Virus record (IMG/VR): IMGVR_UViG_3300047548_001106
Span: 1-32,913 of that record
Length of the DNA: 32,913 nucleotides
Source of the DNA: a virus
Direction: 5' to 3' (one strand)
Made by a program: the position numbers and the translations under genes. Of the stretch, positions 21,526-30,007 are shown piece by piece. The notes under the pieces are model-generated. The model saw only the letters and a list, made by a program, of their open reading frames with translations. It had not been told where the DNA came from and made no database searches. The number at the start of each line of letters is the position of its first letter. Within the stretch, counting starts at the first letter, position 1.

Positions 21526-21987
21526 TTAGGCAGCCAACGACTCAACCACGCCAACACCAGCGCTGTTGGTGGTCAATTCCAGGGTCATGGTGGCGCTGGT
21601 CACGCTGTCCACGGAGCCAACGCCCACCTTGAATGACATGACTTTGGCTTGGAAGTAGTACTTGTCACCGTTTTGGGTAGTGATGACAAAGCTGTAGTCG
21701 TTGTCAGACAGTGCGCCTGCCTTGGCAAGGATTTGGCCCGCATCGTCGGTGTCCAGGCCAAGCTGCACATTGATGGAGCCTTCGTTGAAAGAGCCTTTGA
21801 GCTTCACCGTGCCGCGCGAACCGATGGGGTTGTGCGTGATCAGGTTGAATTCGCGGCCAAACTCACCCAGGTCGGTCACTTCACCAACGGTGGTGAACGT
21901 CAGGGCGGTGTAGCCAGCGGCATCAAAGGTTGCGGGTGCGGCAGCGCTGATTTTCAGCGAGGTACCGGCAGAGGAACGAACGGTCAT
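21526..21987 (-). CDS. Major tail tube protein
   Basis: A 153-aa protein starting MTVRSSAGTSLKISAAAPAT. It is beta-rich with the tail-tube pattern GYTALTFTTVGEVTDLGEFG, then GTVKLKGSFNEGSINVQLGL and a C-terminal Ser/Thr-rich strand. It polymerises into the tail tube of lambda-type siphoviruses. A strong Shine-Dalgarno (AAAGGAAA) suits high expression. Position between head-tail connector and chaperones agrees. Confidence 0.88.
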   Translation of the reverse strand: MTVRSSAGTSLKISAAAPATFDAAGYTALTFTTVGEVTDLGEFGREFNLITHNPIGSRGTVKLKGSFNEGSINVQLGLDTDDAGQILAKAGALSDNDYSFVITTQNGDKYYFQAKVMSFKVGVGSVDSVTSATMTLELTTNSAGVGVVESLAA

Positions 21988-22005
21988 GATTTTTTCCTTT
22001 CGGGG

Positions 22006-22302
22006 TTAATTCAACAGGTCAAGAATGCAAACTCCGGTGCCGTCATGGCGGGCATTGGCGATGCGGTAGGTGCCAGCAGCGGGGCCGCTGATCACCACAA
22101 GGCTTTTGCCCTCAGGCTGTGCCGGGACGCTGGCCGATGGCAGCGTGAAGGTTGGCGATGTGCCAGCCGTCACGCCGAAGCCATCGAGACTTGCGCCCCG
22201 GTAACCGGGCTCCATGACACCAATGACCGTGACCCCATCGAGCGTGGCCGTGTCGGCCAGCTCGTTCGCATTGAAAAATGGGCTCAGGTCTTCGGTGAAC
22301 AT
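22006..22302 (-). CDS. Head-tail joining protein, lambda FII-like
   Basis: A 98-aa protein starting MFTEDLSPFFNANELADTAT, with LDGVTVIGVMEPGYRGASLD, GKSLVVISG and GTYRIANARHDGTGVCILDL, the pattern of the FII-type connector family in which a short loop-rich barrel binds the connector and the tail. It follows the capsid gene as expected. No gpU-like terminator gene is found between it and the tube gene. Confidence 0.75.
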   Translation of the reverse strand: MFTEDLSPFFNANELADTATLDGVTVIGVMEPGYRGASLDGFGVTAGTSPTFTLPSASVPAQPEGKSLVVISGPAAGTYRIANARHDGTGVCILDLLN

Positions 22303-22325
22303 GGAGCGTTTGCTTTCCGTCAGAC

Positions 22326-24227
22326 TCAGGCGGTGATGGCGTCCACCATGGTGGCGAACGACTCAGCGTGACGGATGGCGACATCAACGTCTTGCAGGGC
22401 CACCACGCGCACGGTGCCGCTGGTGGAGCCGCTGTAAGGATCAACCGTCAGGTCGAGGCCGCCCCACATGCCAATCAGCAGATCGGCAAAGTTGCCGAAG
22501 ATGATGGCCGACAGGTCGGTGCCGTTGCCTTTGGTCAGGTTGGAGGGCACGGCATTGGTGATGCCAGCGCGGTAGCCATTCAGGGGCATATCGCCTTGCT
22601 CGAACACAAAGCCATTCTGGTTGTTGGCTTTGGTAGTGCCCTTGAGCTTGCCGCGAACCTTGGCGTTGGTCAGGTAGCCCATGGAGCCGACATCGGCGTT
22701 GGCAACGGCCACATCGGTTTCGAGTTCGATGATGTTGGCCCAGGTCGGTGCGGCACCGTCAGCACCACCGGCAACGCTGGGGGTGATCAGGGTCAGCAGG
22801 CCAGACGGCTGGTTGTTTTGGCCGGTACCGCTGATGGCGGCTTGCTGGATGGCGAGACCCAGCACGGCGGCCAGATCGCGCTGCACAAAGCCTTCAACGT
22901 CGATGCTCGATTGCTTGAGCAGTTGGCGGCTGATGTCGGTGAAAGCGCCGACAGTCTTGGCCTGCATGGTGACCTGAGCGATGGTCTGTTGGCTTTCCGT
23001 GGGTGCGCCAGATTCGGCCACCCAGTAGGCAGTCGCGCCACCGGATTGCTTGGGGATAGCAATTTTGCCGACCAGGCCAGTCAGGAACTGAGCGCCCAGG
23101 CCGTCGATGACCATGGCGTTGCGCAGCAGCTCGATGAAGTTGCCAGACAGCAAGCTGGTGGCAACCAGGTTACCGCCAGCCGTGGCCGTGGTGACGTTGA
23201 GATCACGCTTTTGCACTTCAAACGGCACCATGAAGCCGCGCGATTCTTTGCCCAGCACTTTGGCTGCGGCATCAGAGCACTCGCGCTCGAAAGAGGCGGC
23301 GCGTTGGGCGTTGGCGTCTTGCGGATTGGCAAGGGCGTTGAGGGCGCGAAGGATGCTGTATTCCTTGACCTCTTTGCCGCTCATGCCGATGTCGGCAGTG
23401 GGTACGCCTTTTGTGGACAGCTTGTCCAGGGCTTCGCGTTGGAATTCTTCCACGGTCAGGCCGCGCTGAATTGCCGACATTGCCAGCTCAGCGCCACCAG
23501 GAATGGTGGCAGCGATTTTGGAGATTTCGGAGGCGTGGTTGCGCTCTTCGGTGGTGGTGACTTTCGTCATGGTTTTTTCCTCAGAAGTTGATGGAGGGTT
23601 GATTTCGGGATTGATTTCGGGATCGGTTTCGGGGTCTGTTTCGCCTTCGGTGCCGTCACCGGCTTCGACTTCGACTTCGACTGAAACGCTGATTCCGCGC
23701 TGGTCGGGTTCGGCACTGCGGCCAACACCGACCGATGCGTCAGCAGGAACGCTGACAAGGGAGACTTCAAAGGGTTCCCAGTCGGTCACACGGTAGGTTT
23801 CCACACCTTCCACGGTCTCAACCAGTACGGCTTTGTGAATCATGTAGCCGACGCTCACGTTTCGGCGGATGCCTTCACGAACGTCTTGCCACACTTCCTC
23901 TGCACGAACGCTTTTTCCAAAGCGCACCACGGCCCGAGCTACCCGATCAGCGCCGATTTCGACAGATTCAACGACCCCGACAACATCTCTGGTGTCGTGA
24001 TCCATAAGCAGGTTTGCGCCACTGCGCAGACGGCCTTGGCGCATGCTGGTGGAGCTGACATCGAGAATTTCGACGCCCCACCAGCGCTCATACGGCGTTT
24101 CGCTGGCAAAAGCCAGGGTTGCCGTGCGGGCCTCTTCGTCAATGGCTTGGCGCTCGACCACAAGGGCACGCTCACTGCGGCCCTTGTTCAGGTGGCGCTC
24201 CATGTTGGGAGGAATGTTTTTGCTCAT
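22326..24227 (-). CDS. Fused prohead protease and HK97-type major capsid protein
   Basis: A 633-aa fusion. Residues 1-175 are a U35-like prohead protease: MERHLNKGRSERALVVERQA, the His in LLMDHDTRDVVGVVES, and RRNVSVGYMIHKA with the likely catalytic Ser. An acidic Pro-Glu linker (about 185-218) is followed by a delta/scaffold-like region and the HK97-fold capsid, from about residue 310 (FMVPFEVQKRDLNV) through TGQNNQPSGLLT, MGYLTNAK and GYRAGITNAVPSN. An internal ATG at 23570 with strong GAGGAAAA at good spacing could also yield a separate 414-aa capsid. ATG 24257 and TTG 24263 are alternative starts. Confidence 0.9.
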   Translation of the reverse strand: MSKNIPPNMERHLNKGRSERALVVERQAIDEEARTATLAFASETPYERWWGVEILDVSSTSMRQGRLRSGANLLMDHDTRDVVGVVESVEIGADRVARAVVRFGKSVRAEEVWQDVREGIRRNVSVGYMIHKAVLVETVEGVETYRVTDWEPFEVSLVSVPADASVGVGRSAEPDQRGISVSVEVEVEAGDGTEGETDPETDPEINPEINPPSTSEEKTMTKVTTTEERNHASEISKIAATIPGGAELAMSAIQRGLTVEEFQREALDKLSTKGVPTADIGMSGKEVKEYSILRALNALANPQDANAQRAASFERECSDAAAKVLGKESRGFMVPFEVQKRDLNVTTATAGGNLVATSLLSGNFIELLRNAMVIDGLGAQFLTGLVGKIAIPKQSGGATAYWVAESGAPTESQQTIAQVTMQAKTVGAFTDISRQLLKQSSIDVEGFVQRDLAAVLGLAIQQAAISGTGQNNQPSGLLTLITPSVAGGADGAAPTWANIIELETDVAVANADVGSMGYLTNAKVRGKLKGTTKANNQNGFVFEQGDMPLNGYRAGITNAVPSNLTKGNGTDLSAIIFGNFADLLIGMWGGLDLTVDPYSGSTSGTVRVVALQDVDVAIRHAESFATMVDAITA

Positions 24228-24251
24228 GTGGTGACTTTCGGTTTGTTGGCG

Positions 24252-24276
24252 TGACATCGACAAGGCAAAAATGTCA
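24252..24276 (-). repeat. Stop-codon hairpin, copy 2 (portal end)
   Basis: TGACAT and ATGTCA arms around a loop with the same AAGGCAAA core as the copy at 26380-26405. In the sense strand the hairpin begins at the TGA stop of the portal gene and runs into the start region of the protease-capsid gene. The two copies share 24 of about 27 bases with a one-base length difference. Role unknown: translation termination/reinitiation or an RNA-processing signal are possible. Confidence 0.6.
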
Positions 24277-25776
24277 CGACCCGGTGCCGCTGCCGGGTGT
24301 TGGTTGAGGTGCGGCAGCGGTTGCCGAAGTGGCCCCCGGTAGCGAGTCGTAAGCCGTCATGGGAACGCCATACTCACTCGCCAGCTTGTGCGCGTCTGCA
24401 ATTGCTTTGAGCGTGTCTTCAAAGTCGTAGCCCTGAGCAGCGCAAAGGTCTTGCGGGCTCATGAGGCCCGCTTTGACTTTGAGGATGTTGGCTTCGGTGT
24501 CGTTTTTGGGATCGACCCAATCCCAGCGCCGAGGCATCCATTCATGACGCGAAAACTTGTCCAGCTTTGCCAATGGCAATGGTGAGCCGTTGGGCATGAC
24601 CACGGCACCAGACAGCAGCGCCATTTGCAACCAAGCGCGGTAAATCGGCTCCATGAAACTGGCGATGAACCATTCCTGATCGGCCATCCAGCGGTCTCGC
24701 TCTTCCAGCGTCCCAGATCGGATGGAGCTGAATGAAACTCCTTCCAGGTCATTGCCAAGCGAGTGGTAAGCGACACCCCATCCGCTGGCGATGCGTTGCA
24801 AGGTGGTTTTGACAAACGGCCCGAAGTTTTCAGACGGGTATTTGCTGTCAAGCTGTTTGATGTCGGTGCCAGCCGGGATCGTGTCAAAGTATCCGGGCAG
24901 GCTGGTGGTGACAGTCTCGCCGCCTGAGTCAACGCCACCAATGGGCGCTTGGCCGTCTTGCGTGACAAAGAAGCCATAGTGGTTGGCTCCATGCTCAGCG
25001 GCCAGCAATGCGGCCAACTTGAAGCCGCCCAGGTGGTGCAGACTGAGCATGCCCGGTGCCATCCATGGGATGCCGCGCAATTGTTCGCCGCGCTCGACCT
25101 TGAATGCGTGGATCACATCTTGCATTGGCAGCCGGATGCGCTGGCGGTTGCTGTTGGCACCGTCATTGGGGTGCGCAGCAAAAATGTGCAGGGCTACCGG
25201 CCTGCGGTAGGTGTCAACTTCAACGCCCATGATGACCGTGTTGGGGCCGTAGCGGCCATTGAACGTGGTGTCAATGCGGTCAACGTCAATGATTTGAATG
25301 GCGAAATTGAATTTGTTGCCAGCATCGGCACCGCGCACCAGGCGCACCAAAAATTCACCATCGCAAGTGAGGCCGCCAGTCAGCGTTTCGCACATGTCGC
25401 GGAAATGCTGATGGCCGGTCAGATCGGCCACATACTGCCATTCGCGCCACGCCGATTCGATTGCCATGTTGGCAAGTCGATCCGGTTTTCCGGGACTGTC
25501 TTCAATGCGAACCTGCAAGCGGATGCCAGCGGGGCCGATGATGTTGTTTTGCACCATGTCGCGGAATTTGCGCGCATAGTCGTTGTTGTTCGCCAGGTCG
25601 CGGCCACGGGCGCGAAGCCTGTCCAGATCGCCGCGCAGCTCTTCATTGATGGATTGCTGAGTGCCAAGCCAATCGGCTGCCAGTCGGTCAATCCGGGCCG
25701 CCTGGAAACGGCGCACCTGCATGGTGGATTGAGGTGAACGGCGAACGCCATTCCAAATTCGGGCCAGTAAATTCAT
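24274..25776 (-). CDS. Portal protein, lambda gpB family
   Basis: A 500-aa protein starting MNLLARIWNGVRRSPQSTMQ. Characteristic stretches are RARGRDLANNNDYARKFRDM, GPAGIRLQ, TCDGEFLVRLVRG, VIHAFKVERGEQLRGIPWMA and FSSIRSGTLEERDRWMADQE, all typical of lambda-type portals. A dodecamer at one capsid vertex through which DNA passes. The start overlaps the stop of the preceding gene (ATGA). The low-complexity C-terminus (ATSATAAAPQPTPGSGTGS) is common in this family. Confidence 0.92.
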   Translation of the reverse strand: MNLLARIWNGVRRSPQSTMQVRRFQAARIDRLAADWLGTQQSINEELRGDLDRLRARGRDLANNNDYARKFRDMVQNNIIGPAGIRLQVRIEDSPGKPDRLANMAIESAWREWQYVADLTGHQHFRDMCETLTGGLTCDGEFLVRLVRGADAGNKFNFAIQIIDVDRIDTTFNGRYGPNTVIMGVEVDTYRRPVALHIFAAHPNDGANSNRQRIRLPMQDVIHAFKVERGEQLRGIPWMAPGMLSLHHLGGFKLAALLAAEHGANHYGFFVTQDGQAPIGGVDSGGETVTTSLPGYFDTIPAGTDIKQLDSKYPSENFGPFVKTTLQRIASGWGVAYHSLGNDLEGVSFSSIRSGTLEERDRWMADQEWFIASFMEPIYRAWLQMALLSGAVVMPNGSPLPLAKLDKFSRHEWMPRRWDWVDPKNDTEANILKVKAGLMSPQDLCAAQGYDFEDTLKAIADAHKLASEYGVPMTAYDSLPGATSATAAAPQPTPGSGTGS

Positions 25777-26327
25777 TGACCAAACCTCACATAAACACGG
25801 CTGTTGTCAGGCAGGCCAGAGGCAATGCGGCCAGCCTGTTCCTCTTTGCCAACCTCAATGCGCAAGCGGTCACGGTGCGCCCAAAGTTCGGGTAGCGAAT
25901 ACCGCTTGAGCTTGCGCCCCTGAATCTCATATTCGGAGGCGGCAAGATTGGTGGAGTTGGAGAGATAGGCTTCGACAGCCTCAAGCGCCTTGCGAGCTTG
26001 ACTTCGGTTGTCCAGCGTGTTGCCCGAGAAACTTGGCTGCACAGTGATGCGGCCTTCGCCCACCGTGAACACATCGCCAGCCTTGGAGGCCTGAGCCCGG
26101 TAGTCGTAGACCCCGGAAGTCCATTGGCTTGATGTGGCCGCCGATGCTTGGATCAGGTGTGAATCACCGCTGGCCGTGCTGGTCAGCGTGATTTTTGAGG
26201 CGGCATTGATGAGGATGTAGGTGATCACCCAGCCCTGACTGGCCGGGTAATCCGTCAGGGTTTTGAGCCAGCGTACTGTGTCACCGGCATTGATGGATGA
26301 TGGTTCGATTGTTGAGATTTCTGGCAT
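25773..26327 (-). CDS. gpW-like head joining protein with N-terminal Ig-like domain
   Basis: A 184-aa protein. The C-terminal 65 residues (RKALEAVEAYLSNSTNLAAS ... GRKLKRYSLPELWAHRDRLR) resemble the small lambda gpW head-completion protein (Leu-rich helix, short beta hairpin, helix). The N-terminal 100 residues (EISTIEPSSINAGDTVRWLK ... GVYDYRAQASKAGDVFTVGE) are beta-rich and Ig-like, an extension not found in gpW itself. Placed between terminase and portal, as W is in lambda. The ATG start is preferred over a TTG five codons upstream. Confidence 0.65.
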   Translation of the reverse strand: MPEISTIEPSSINAGDTVRWLKTLTDYPASQGWVITYILINAASKITLTSTASGDSHLIQASAATSSQWTSGVYDYRAQASKAGDVFTVGEGRITVQPSFSGNTLDNRSQARKALEAVEAYLSNSTNLAASEYEIQGRKLKRYSLPELWAHRDRLRIEVGKEEQAGRIASGLPDNSRVYVRFGQ

Positions 26328-26379
26328 GGTTGGCGGACGCAAAAGCGCCAGGGTTTCGCCAACTGTGCCGATGGATGTA

Positions 26380-26405
26380 TGACATCAACAAGGCAAACGA
26401 TGTCA
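26380..26405 (-). repeat. Stop-codon hairpin, copy 1 (end of Mor-like gene)
   Basis: TGACATC (26380-26386) and GATGTCA (26399-26405) are perfect 7-bp arms around a 12-nt loop with the AAGGCAAA core shared with 24252-24276. In the sense strand the hairpin begins with the TGA stop of the gene at 26403-26762. It is the second copy of a dispersed element in the head operon. Confidence 0.6.
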
Positions 26406-26762
26406 CACGCCACCATCAATGATGCGGTAAATTTGCCGCGATGAAAGCTGAAATTTACGCTCTAAGTACGACACACGCTCACCCGATTGGTGCAGCCGCC
26501 TGATTTCTTCATTTCTTTGGCTGGTGCCTTCGCCAGGACGCCTTGCCACATAAAGCCGGTCACCTCCAAAGACTTCGCGCACCTGTTTTTCTGCCGCTTC
26601 AATGATGGCCTTTTCAAGGCGTGGCGTGAGGGCCAGAACGCACCGCAAGGTGTATTCCACAACATCATCGGTGTGCCTGACCGAATGCAGTGCATCAAAG
26701 TCAATCACGGCATGCTCTGTGGCCTGATTTTTGGGAGTGCGCGGGGTTGTTGTCTTCACCAT
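26403..26762 (-). CDS. Mor/C-like transcription activator domain protein
   Basis: A 119-aa protein. The C-terminal half (EVFGGDRLYVARRPGEGTSQ, RNEEIRRLHQSGERVSYLER, KFQLSSRQIYRIIDG) has the beta-strand linker plus helix-turn-helix pattern of the Mor activator family of phage Mu. The N-terminus (residues 20-70) is helical, probably for dimerisation. It begins inside the last codons of the large terminase gene (7-bp overlap). Its place in the morphogenesis operon, and not beside immunity genes, is uncommon; it may feed back on late transcription. Confidence 0.7.
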   Translation of the reverse strand: MVKTTTPRTPKNQATEHAVIDFDALHSVRHTDDVVEYTLRCVLALTPRLEKAIIEAAEKQVREVFGGDRLYVARRPGEGTSQRNEEIRRLHQSGERVSYLERKFQLSSRQIYRIIDGGV

Positions 26763-28699
26763 ATTCTTGACTGCTGATTGGGTCGGCGTGTTTGCCGGTT
26801 GAGGATGGGGTTGTTTTTTTGCGGTGCTGGCTGCGGAGCTGGTGCCTCTAAGGCCTCAGGCATTGCGGGCACTTCGGAGCTGGTCTGTTTTCCGTCCAGA
26901 TAGGCTTCGATCCGATCCCAATCCGTTTTGGTTGCCCTGTGCAATCGAAGCTCAGGATGGTGAGCGGCTGCAAACGCATAGACCCACGTGTCAAGCGGCT
27001 CATTTCGAGCGCCACGGCGGTTTTCAAATCGGTTTTTGCTGGGGTTGTAGATTTCGCCCACCAGGCCGGTGAAGAACTCCGGTTGAAGCTGGTCGCTGAA
27101 ATGCGTCATGCGGTCTTCGGGTTGCTTGTCGGCATCGGCGCTCAGGCGGCTATAGAGCCAATGCTTTGCACCCACGGTGCCCACGTGATAGACCATCACC
27201 CCTTTTTTGTCGCTTCGGCCCTTGAAGTCAATGTCGTGCAGCTTGCCTTTGCTCAGGATGGGCGCATTGTTTGGCACCGCTCCAAAAATCGCCATGGGCC
27301 GCTTGACGCGCCTTTGGCGCACAAAGTTTTTAACCGCCTCAGTCCTGTGGCCGCCAGCGTCTTGGCACATGGCCTCTACACGCATGGTGCCGCCGCCTTC
27401 GCGCTCAATGGGCCGGTTGAGCAGATCGGCCAATGACGCCCACACGGGTTCATCGGCTGGATCGCCTGGAAGCTCAATGTAATCCAGCGTCCAAAACGAC
27501 AGGCCACGCCCCCAGCCAACAATGTGCACGGCCAATCGGTTGTCTTGCGTGTCCACGCCAGCCGTGACCACCAACGCGCCGCGCGGAGCCACGCGCAATG
27601 GGTAGGCTTCGGCGCGGTCTGCAATGGCGTTATGACGCACGGCCCGCATGGCCGCATCCTCCCAGGGCTCAGCAAGCCGGTCATTGATGAATGTCTTGAG
27701 CCGCGCGGGATCGTTTTGAATTTCTCGCCAGGTCTCGACCAGATCGGCCCAGCGTGGCCCAAGGCCAAATTGGTAGTAGAGGCAGTTGATGTGGTAGCCG
27801 CGAATTTTTGAGCCGGGATTGGTTGGCCGCCATTCACCGGCCCGGATCATGCTGGTTTTGTGGTGTTCATCAATTTGTGCGCCGCACTCCTGACAGGTGT
27901 ACCAAACCTGTGAGCCGTCAGTGCTCCAATGCAGGCCACCCCATTCCAGGTGCTGCATGTGTTCGCAATGCGGGCATGGCACAAAGTACCTGCGCTGATC
28001 GCTTTTGTTCCAAAGCGATTCAATGCGGCTGATGCCTTTGATGGTGGGTGTGCTGATGTAGAGGCGTTTGTAGGTTGAAGGGAATGCGCTGGTGCGCCCC
28101 TCCAGCATCGCCAAAGGATCGTCGCCACCGGACAGGTTGTTGCTGAATTCGTCAACCTCATCCACGATGAGTTTTTGCACCGTGGTCGATTTCAGGCGGC
28201 TTGGGCTGCCTGCGTGTTCGATGTAGAGCTGCCCGCCCGCAAAGTCTTTGAATGTCCGGGTGTTGGATGAATCGCGGCTGGCAACGCTACTCAGTGCGCG
28301 TTTCATGGCCGGTGTCTCTTCAATGGTCGGGGTGAGCTTTTGTGACACCCATTTATTCATCGAGACTTCGCCAGGAAGGCAAACCATGATCGGGCCGGGG
28401 TCGTGATCCATGGTGTAGCCCAGCGAATTCACGGCCACCTCTGTTTTGCCAAACTGGATGGGGAACATCAAAGCGGTGTCATGCACGGCACTGCGGGCGC
28501 TCATGCAATCCATGGGCTCCCTGAGCGGTGGATTGTTTTCGGTGACCCATTGACCGGCCTGTGCGCTGCCCTTGCTGGACAACCTGCGCTCAAGGTCTGC
28601 CCATTGGCTGACCGTCATGGGCTTGCGCGGTGCAAGCGCACGGGCCAAGGCCTTGAAGCCAGCAACGCAAGGGTTTGCGAATTTGACCTGATCAAACAT
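26756..28699 (-). CDS. Terminase large subunit, lambda gpA (TerL) family
   Basis: A 647-aa protein. The ATPase has a Walker A-like loop PIQFGKTEVAVNS (about 80-92), a Walker B strand LIVDEVDEF and a zinc knuckle pair (PCPHCEHMQHLEWGG and YTCQECGAQI, about 240-275). The nuclease domain includes VTAGVDTQDNRLAVHIVGWG. It cuts and pumps DNA into the prohead; relatives use cos sites. The start is MFDQVKFANPCVAGFKALAR; an upstream extension lies inside the small terminase gene and is rejected. The Pro/Gln-rich C-terminal tail is dispensable-looking. Confidence 0.93.
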   Translation of the reverse strand: MFDQVKFANPCVAGFKALARALAPRKPMTVSQWADLERRLSSKGSAQAGQWVTENNPPLREPMDCMSARSAVHDTALMFPIQFGKTEVAVNSLGYTMDHDPGPIMVCLPGEVSMNKWVSQKLTPTIEETPAMKRALSSVASRDSSNTRTFKDFAGGQLYIEHAGSPSRLKSTTVQKLIVDEVDEFSNNLSGGDDPLAMLEGRTSAFPSTYKRLYISTPTIKGISRIESLWNKSDQRRYFVPCPHCEHMQHLEWGGLHWSTDGSQVWYTCQECGAQIDEHHKTSMIRAGEWRPTNPGSKIRGYHINCLYYQFGLGPRWADLVETWREIQNDPARLKTFINDRLAEPWEDAAMRAVRHNAIADRAEAYPLRVAPRGALVVTAGVDTQDNRLAVHIVGWGRGLSFWTLDYIELPGDPADEPVWASLADLLNRPIEREGGGTMRVEAMCQDAGGHRTEAVKNFVRQRRVKRPMAIFGAVPNNAPILSKGKLHDIDFKGRSDKKGVMVYHVGTVGAKHWLYSRLSADADKQPEDRMTHFSDQLQPEFFTGLVGEIYNPSKNRFENRRGARNEPLDTWVYAFAAAHHPELRLHRATKTDWDRIEAYLDGKQTSSEVPAMPEALEAPAPQPAPQKNNPILNRQTRRPNQQSRIW

Positions 28700-29300
28700 T
28701 TTCAGCCTCACCGGCCATGCGGTTGAATTTGTCGGCCAGGTCAAGCAACAGGCGCTCGACCTGATCGGCCAGCGTGGCCCTGATAGCGTTTTCGTCTCGC
28801 CCGACCAGTTGCGGTGGCAATGTGGCTGTCCAGGCTTCAAGCCTGCCGCGCAGTGTTGCACCAGCATCGGCAAACGAGGCCACCACCTCTGTTTTCTCCA
28901 TCAGTTCACCGGCCTCTTTGCGCCAAGAGGCATGCTCACGCTCAGCGGCCCAATGCTCACGCTTGGCCTTTGCGGTTTGAAAGTCGTATGACCTGCCGCC
29001 CTGCCTTGCGTCTTGCTCTTCGCTTGGCTCTGTGGCTGCCTCTTCATCGTCACCAGTGGTGGCAGCATGGCCGGTCATGGCTTGTGCGCCACGCGCATTG
29101 GCATGCCGAATGGCAACGCCCGATTTGGATGGATCGCGGGTTTCTGCAATCCGTGCAATGCTTTCGGCAACGCGCACCCGCTTGCCGTCATCGGTCAAGA
29201 CAAGTCGCCCTTCTTTTTTGAGCTGATAGGCATACGTGCGCTTGCATCCGATGTATTCGGAAAACTCAGGAACTGACAGCGTTTCTGGTCTTGAATTCAT
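28692..29300 (-). CDS. Terminase small subunit, Nu1-like
   Basis: A 202-aa protein. The N-terminal DNA-binding winged helix (TLSVPEFSEYIGCKRTYAYQ, LKKEGRLVLTDDGKRVRV) is followed by an acidic linker and a helical C-terminal domain (AKAKREHWAAEREHASWRKE, GELMEKTEVVASFADAGATL, LADKFNRMAG). This is the Nu1/DUF1441 layout. It recognises the packaging site and recruits the large subunit. It overlaps the terminase large start by 8 bp. Confidence 0.88.
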   Translation of the reverse strand: MNSRPETLSVPEFSEYIGCKRTYAYQLKKEGRLVLTDDGKRVRVAESIARIAETRDPSKSGVAIRHANARGAQAMTGHAATTGDDEEAATEPSEEQDARQGGRSYDFQTAKAKREHWAAEREHASWRKEAGELMEKTEVVASFADAGATLRGRLEAWTATLPPQLVGRDENAIRATLADQVERLLLDLADKFNRMAGEAENV

Positions 29301-30007
29301 TTTGCTGTAGCCAATGCCTTGTCAATTTCCTGATAAAGGATTTGGTTGAATTTGGCTTCGACCACCGGGCCTGCAATGGCCTCCATGTCCAATTTCTTTT
29401 CGTACTTTGCGGGCGTGTCTTCAAACACGATCACCGGGATCAACTTACCCGGCCCCCCTGAGCTTCCTGGAATGCGCCGCCAAATTCCGAGTGGCGCGTT
29501 TTCCCAGCCAGCACCACGGGGGACGCCGAAGAACAGTTGCAGTGGCTGGCCTTTTTGGCCTTTTCTTCGGTTGGTACCGCCAGCGCCAATTCGCCGCGCA
29601 AGGGCCGCGCTGAGTTGCCCGTTTTCTGCTGCATCTTTGAGCTTGGCAATGATGCCGCGCGGGATGTTTCCAAAGGCATTGAGTTGGATGTTTCCGGGCA
29701 ACCTGATGCCAGCTTCATGCGGGTCATAGATGCCGCCAGACTCTTGCATTGCCAGGTACTTGGCTTGGATTTCTTTGAACCCCACTTCGGCTACCAGCTC
29801 TTCGCGCGTGGCCCGTTTGGTGTAAGTGCCGTTTTTGGTGAATGGTGTTGGCCGGTCAAAGGCCTTGTCCAGCTCGCCTGGAATCGCTTTTCTGACTTCA
29901 ACGGCTGTCTTGGTCAGGGCGGATGCAACCGCGAACTTGACCTGTTTGAGGCTGGTGGCCATGGCGGCTTTGACTTTGGCGTCATTGACATCAACTTTGA
30001 TTTTCAT
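29297..30007 (-). CDS. Minor tail protein Z / tail completion-like protein
   Basis: A 236-aa basic protein. Features seen: MKIKVDVNDAKVKAAMATSL, a helical segment (VKFAVASALTKTAVEVRKAI), an Arg/Lys-rich mid region (RRIGAGGTNRRKGQKGQPLQ) and FFGVPRGAGWENAPLGIWRR. It resembles the gpZ/prophage minor tail protein Z group. In lambda Z lies after FII; here it lies upstream of the small terminase. Its presence would explain the lack of a Z gene between FII and tube. The assignment is from recalled pattern and is moderate. Confidence 0.5.
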   Translation of the reverse strand: MKIKVDVNDAKVKAAMATSLKQVKFAVASALTKTAVEVRKAIPGELDKAFDRPTPFTKNGTYTKRATREELVAEVGFKEIQAKYLAMQESGGIYDPHEAGIRLPGNIQLNAFGNIPRGIIAKLKDAAENGQLSAALARRIGAGGTNRRKGQKGQPLQLFFGVPRGAGWENAPLGIWRRIPGSSGGPGKLIPVIVFEDTPAKYEKKLDMEAIAGPVVEAKFNQILYQEIDKALATAK

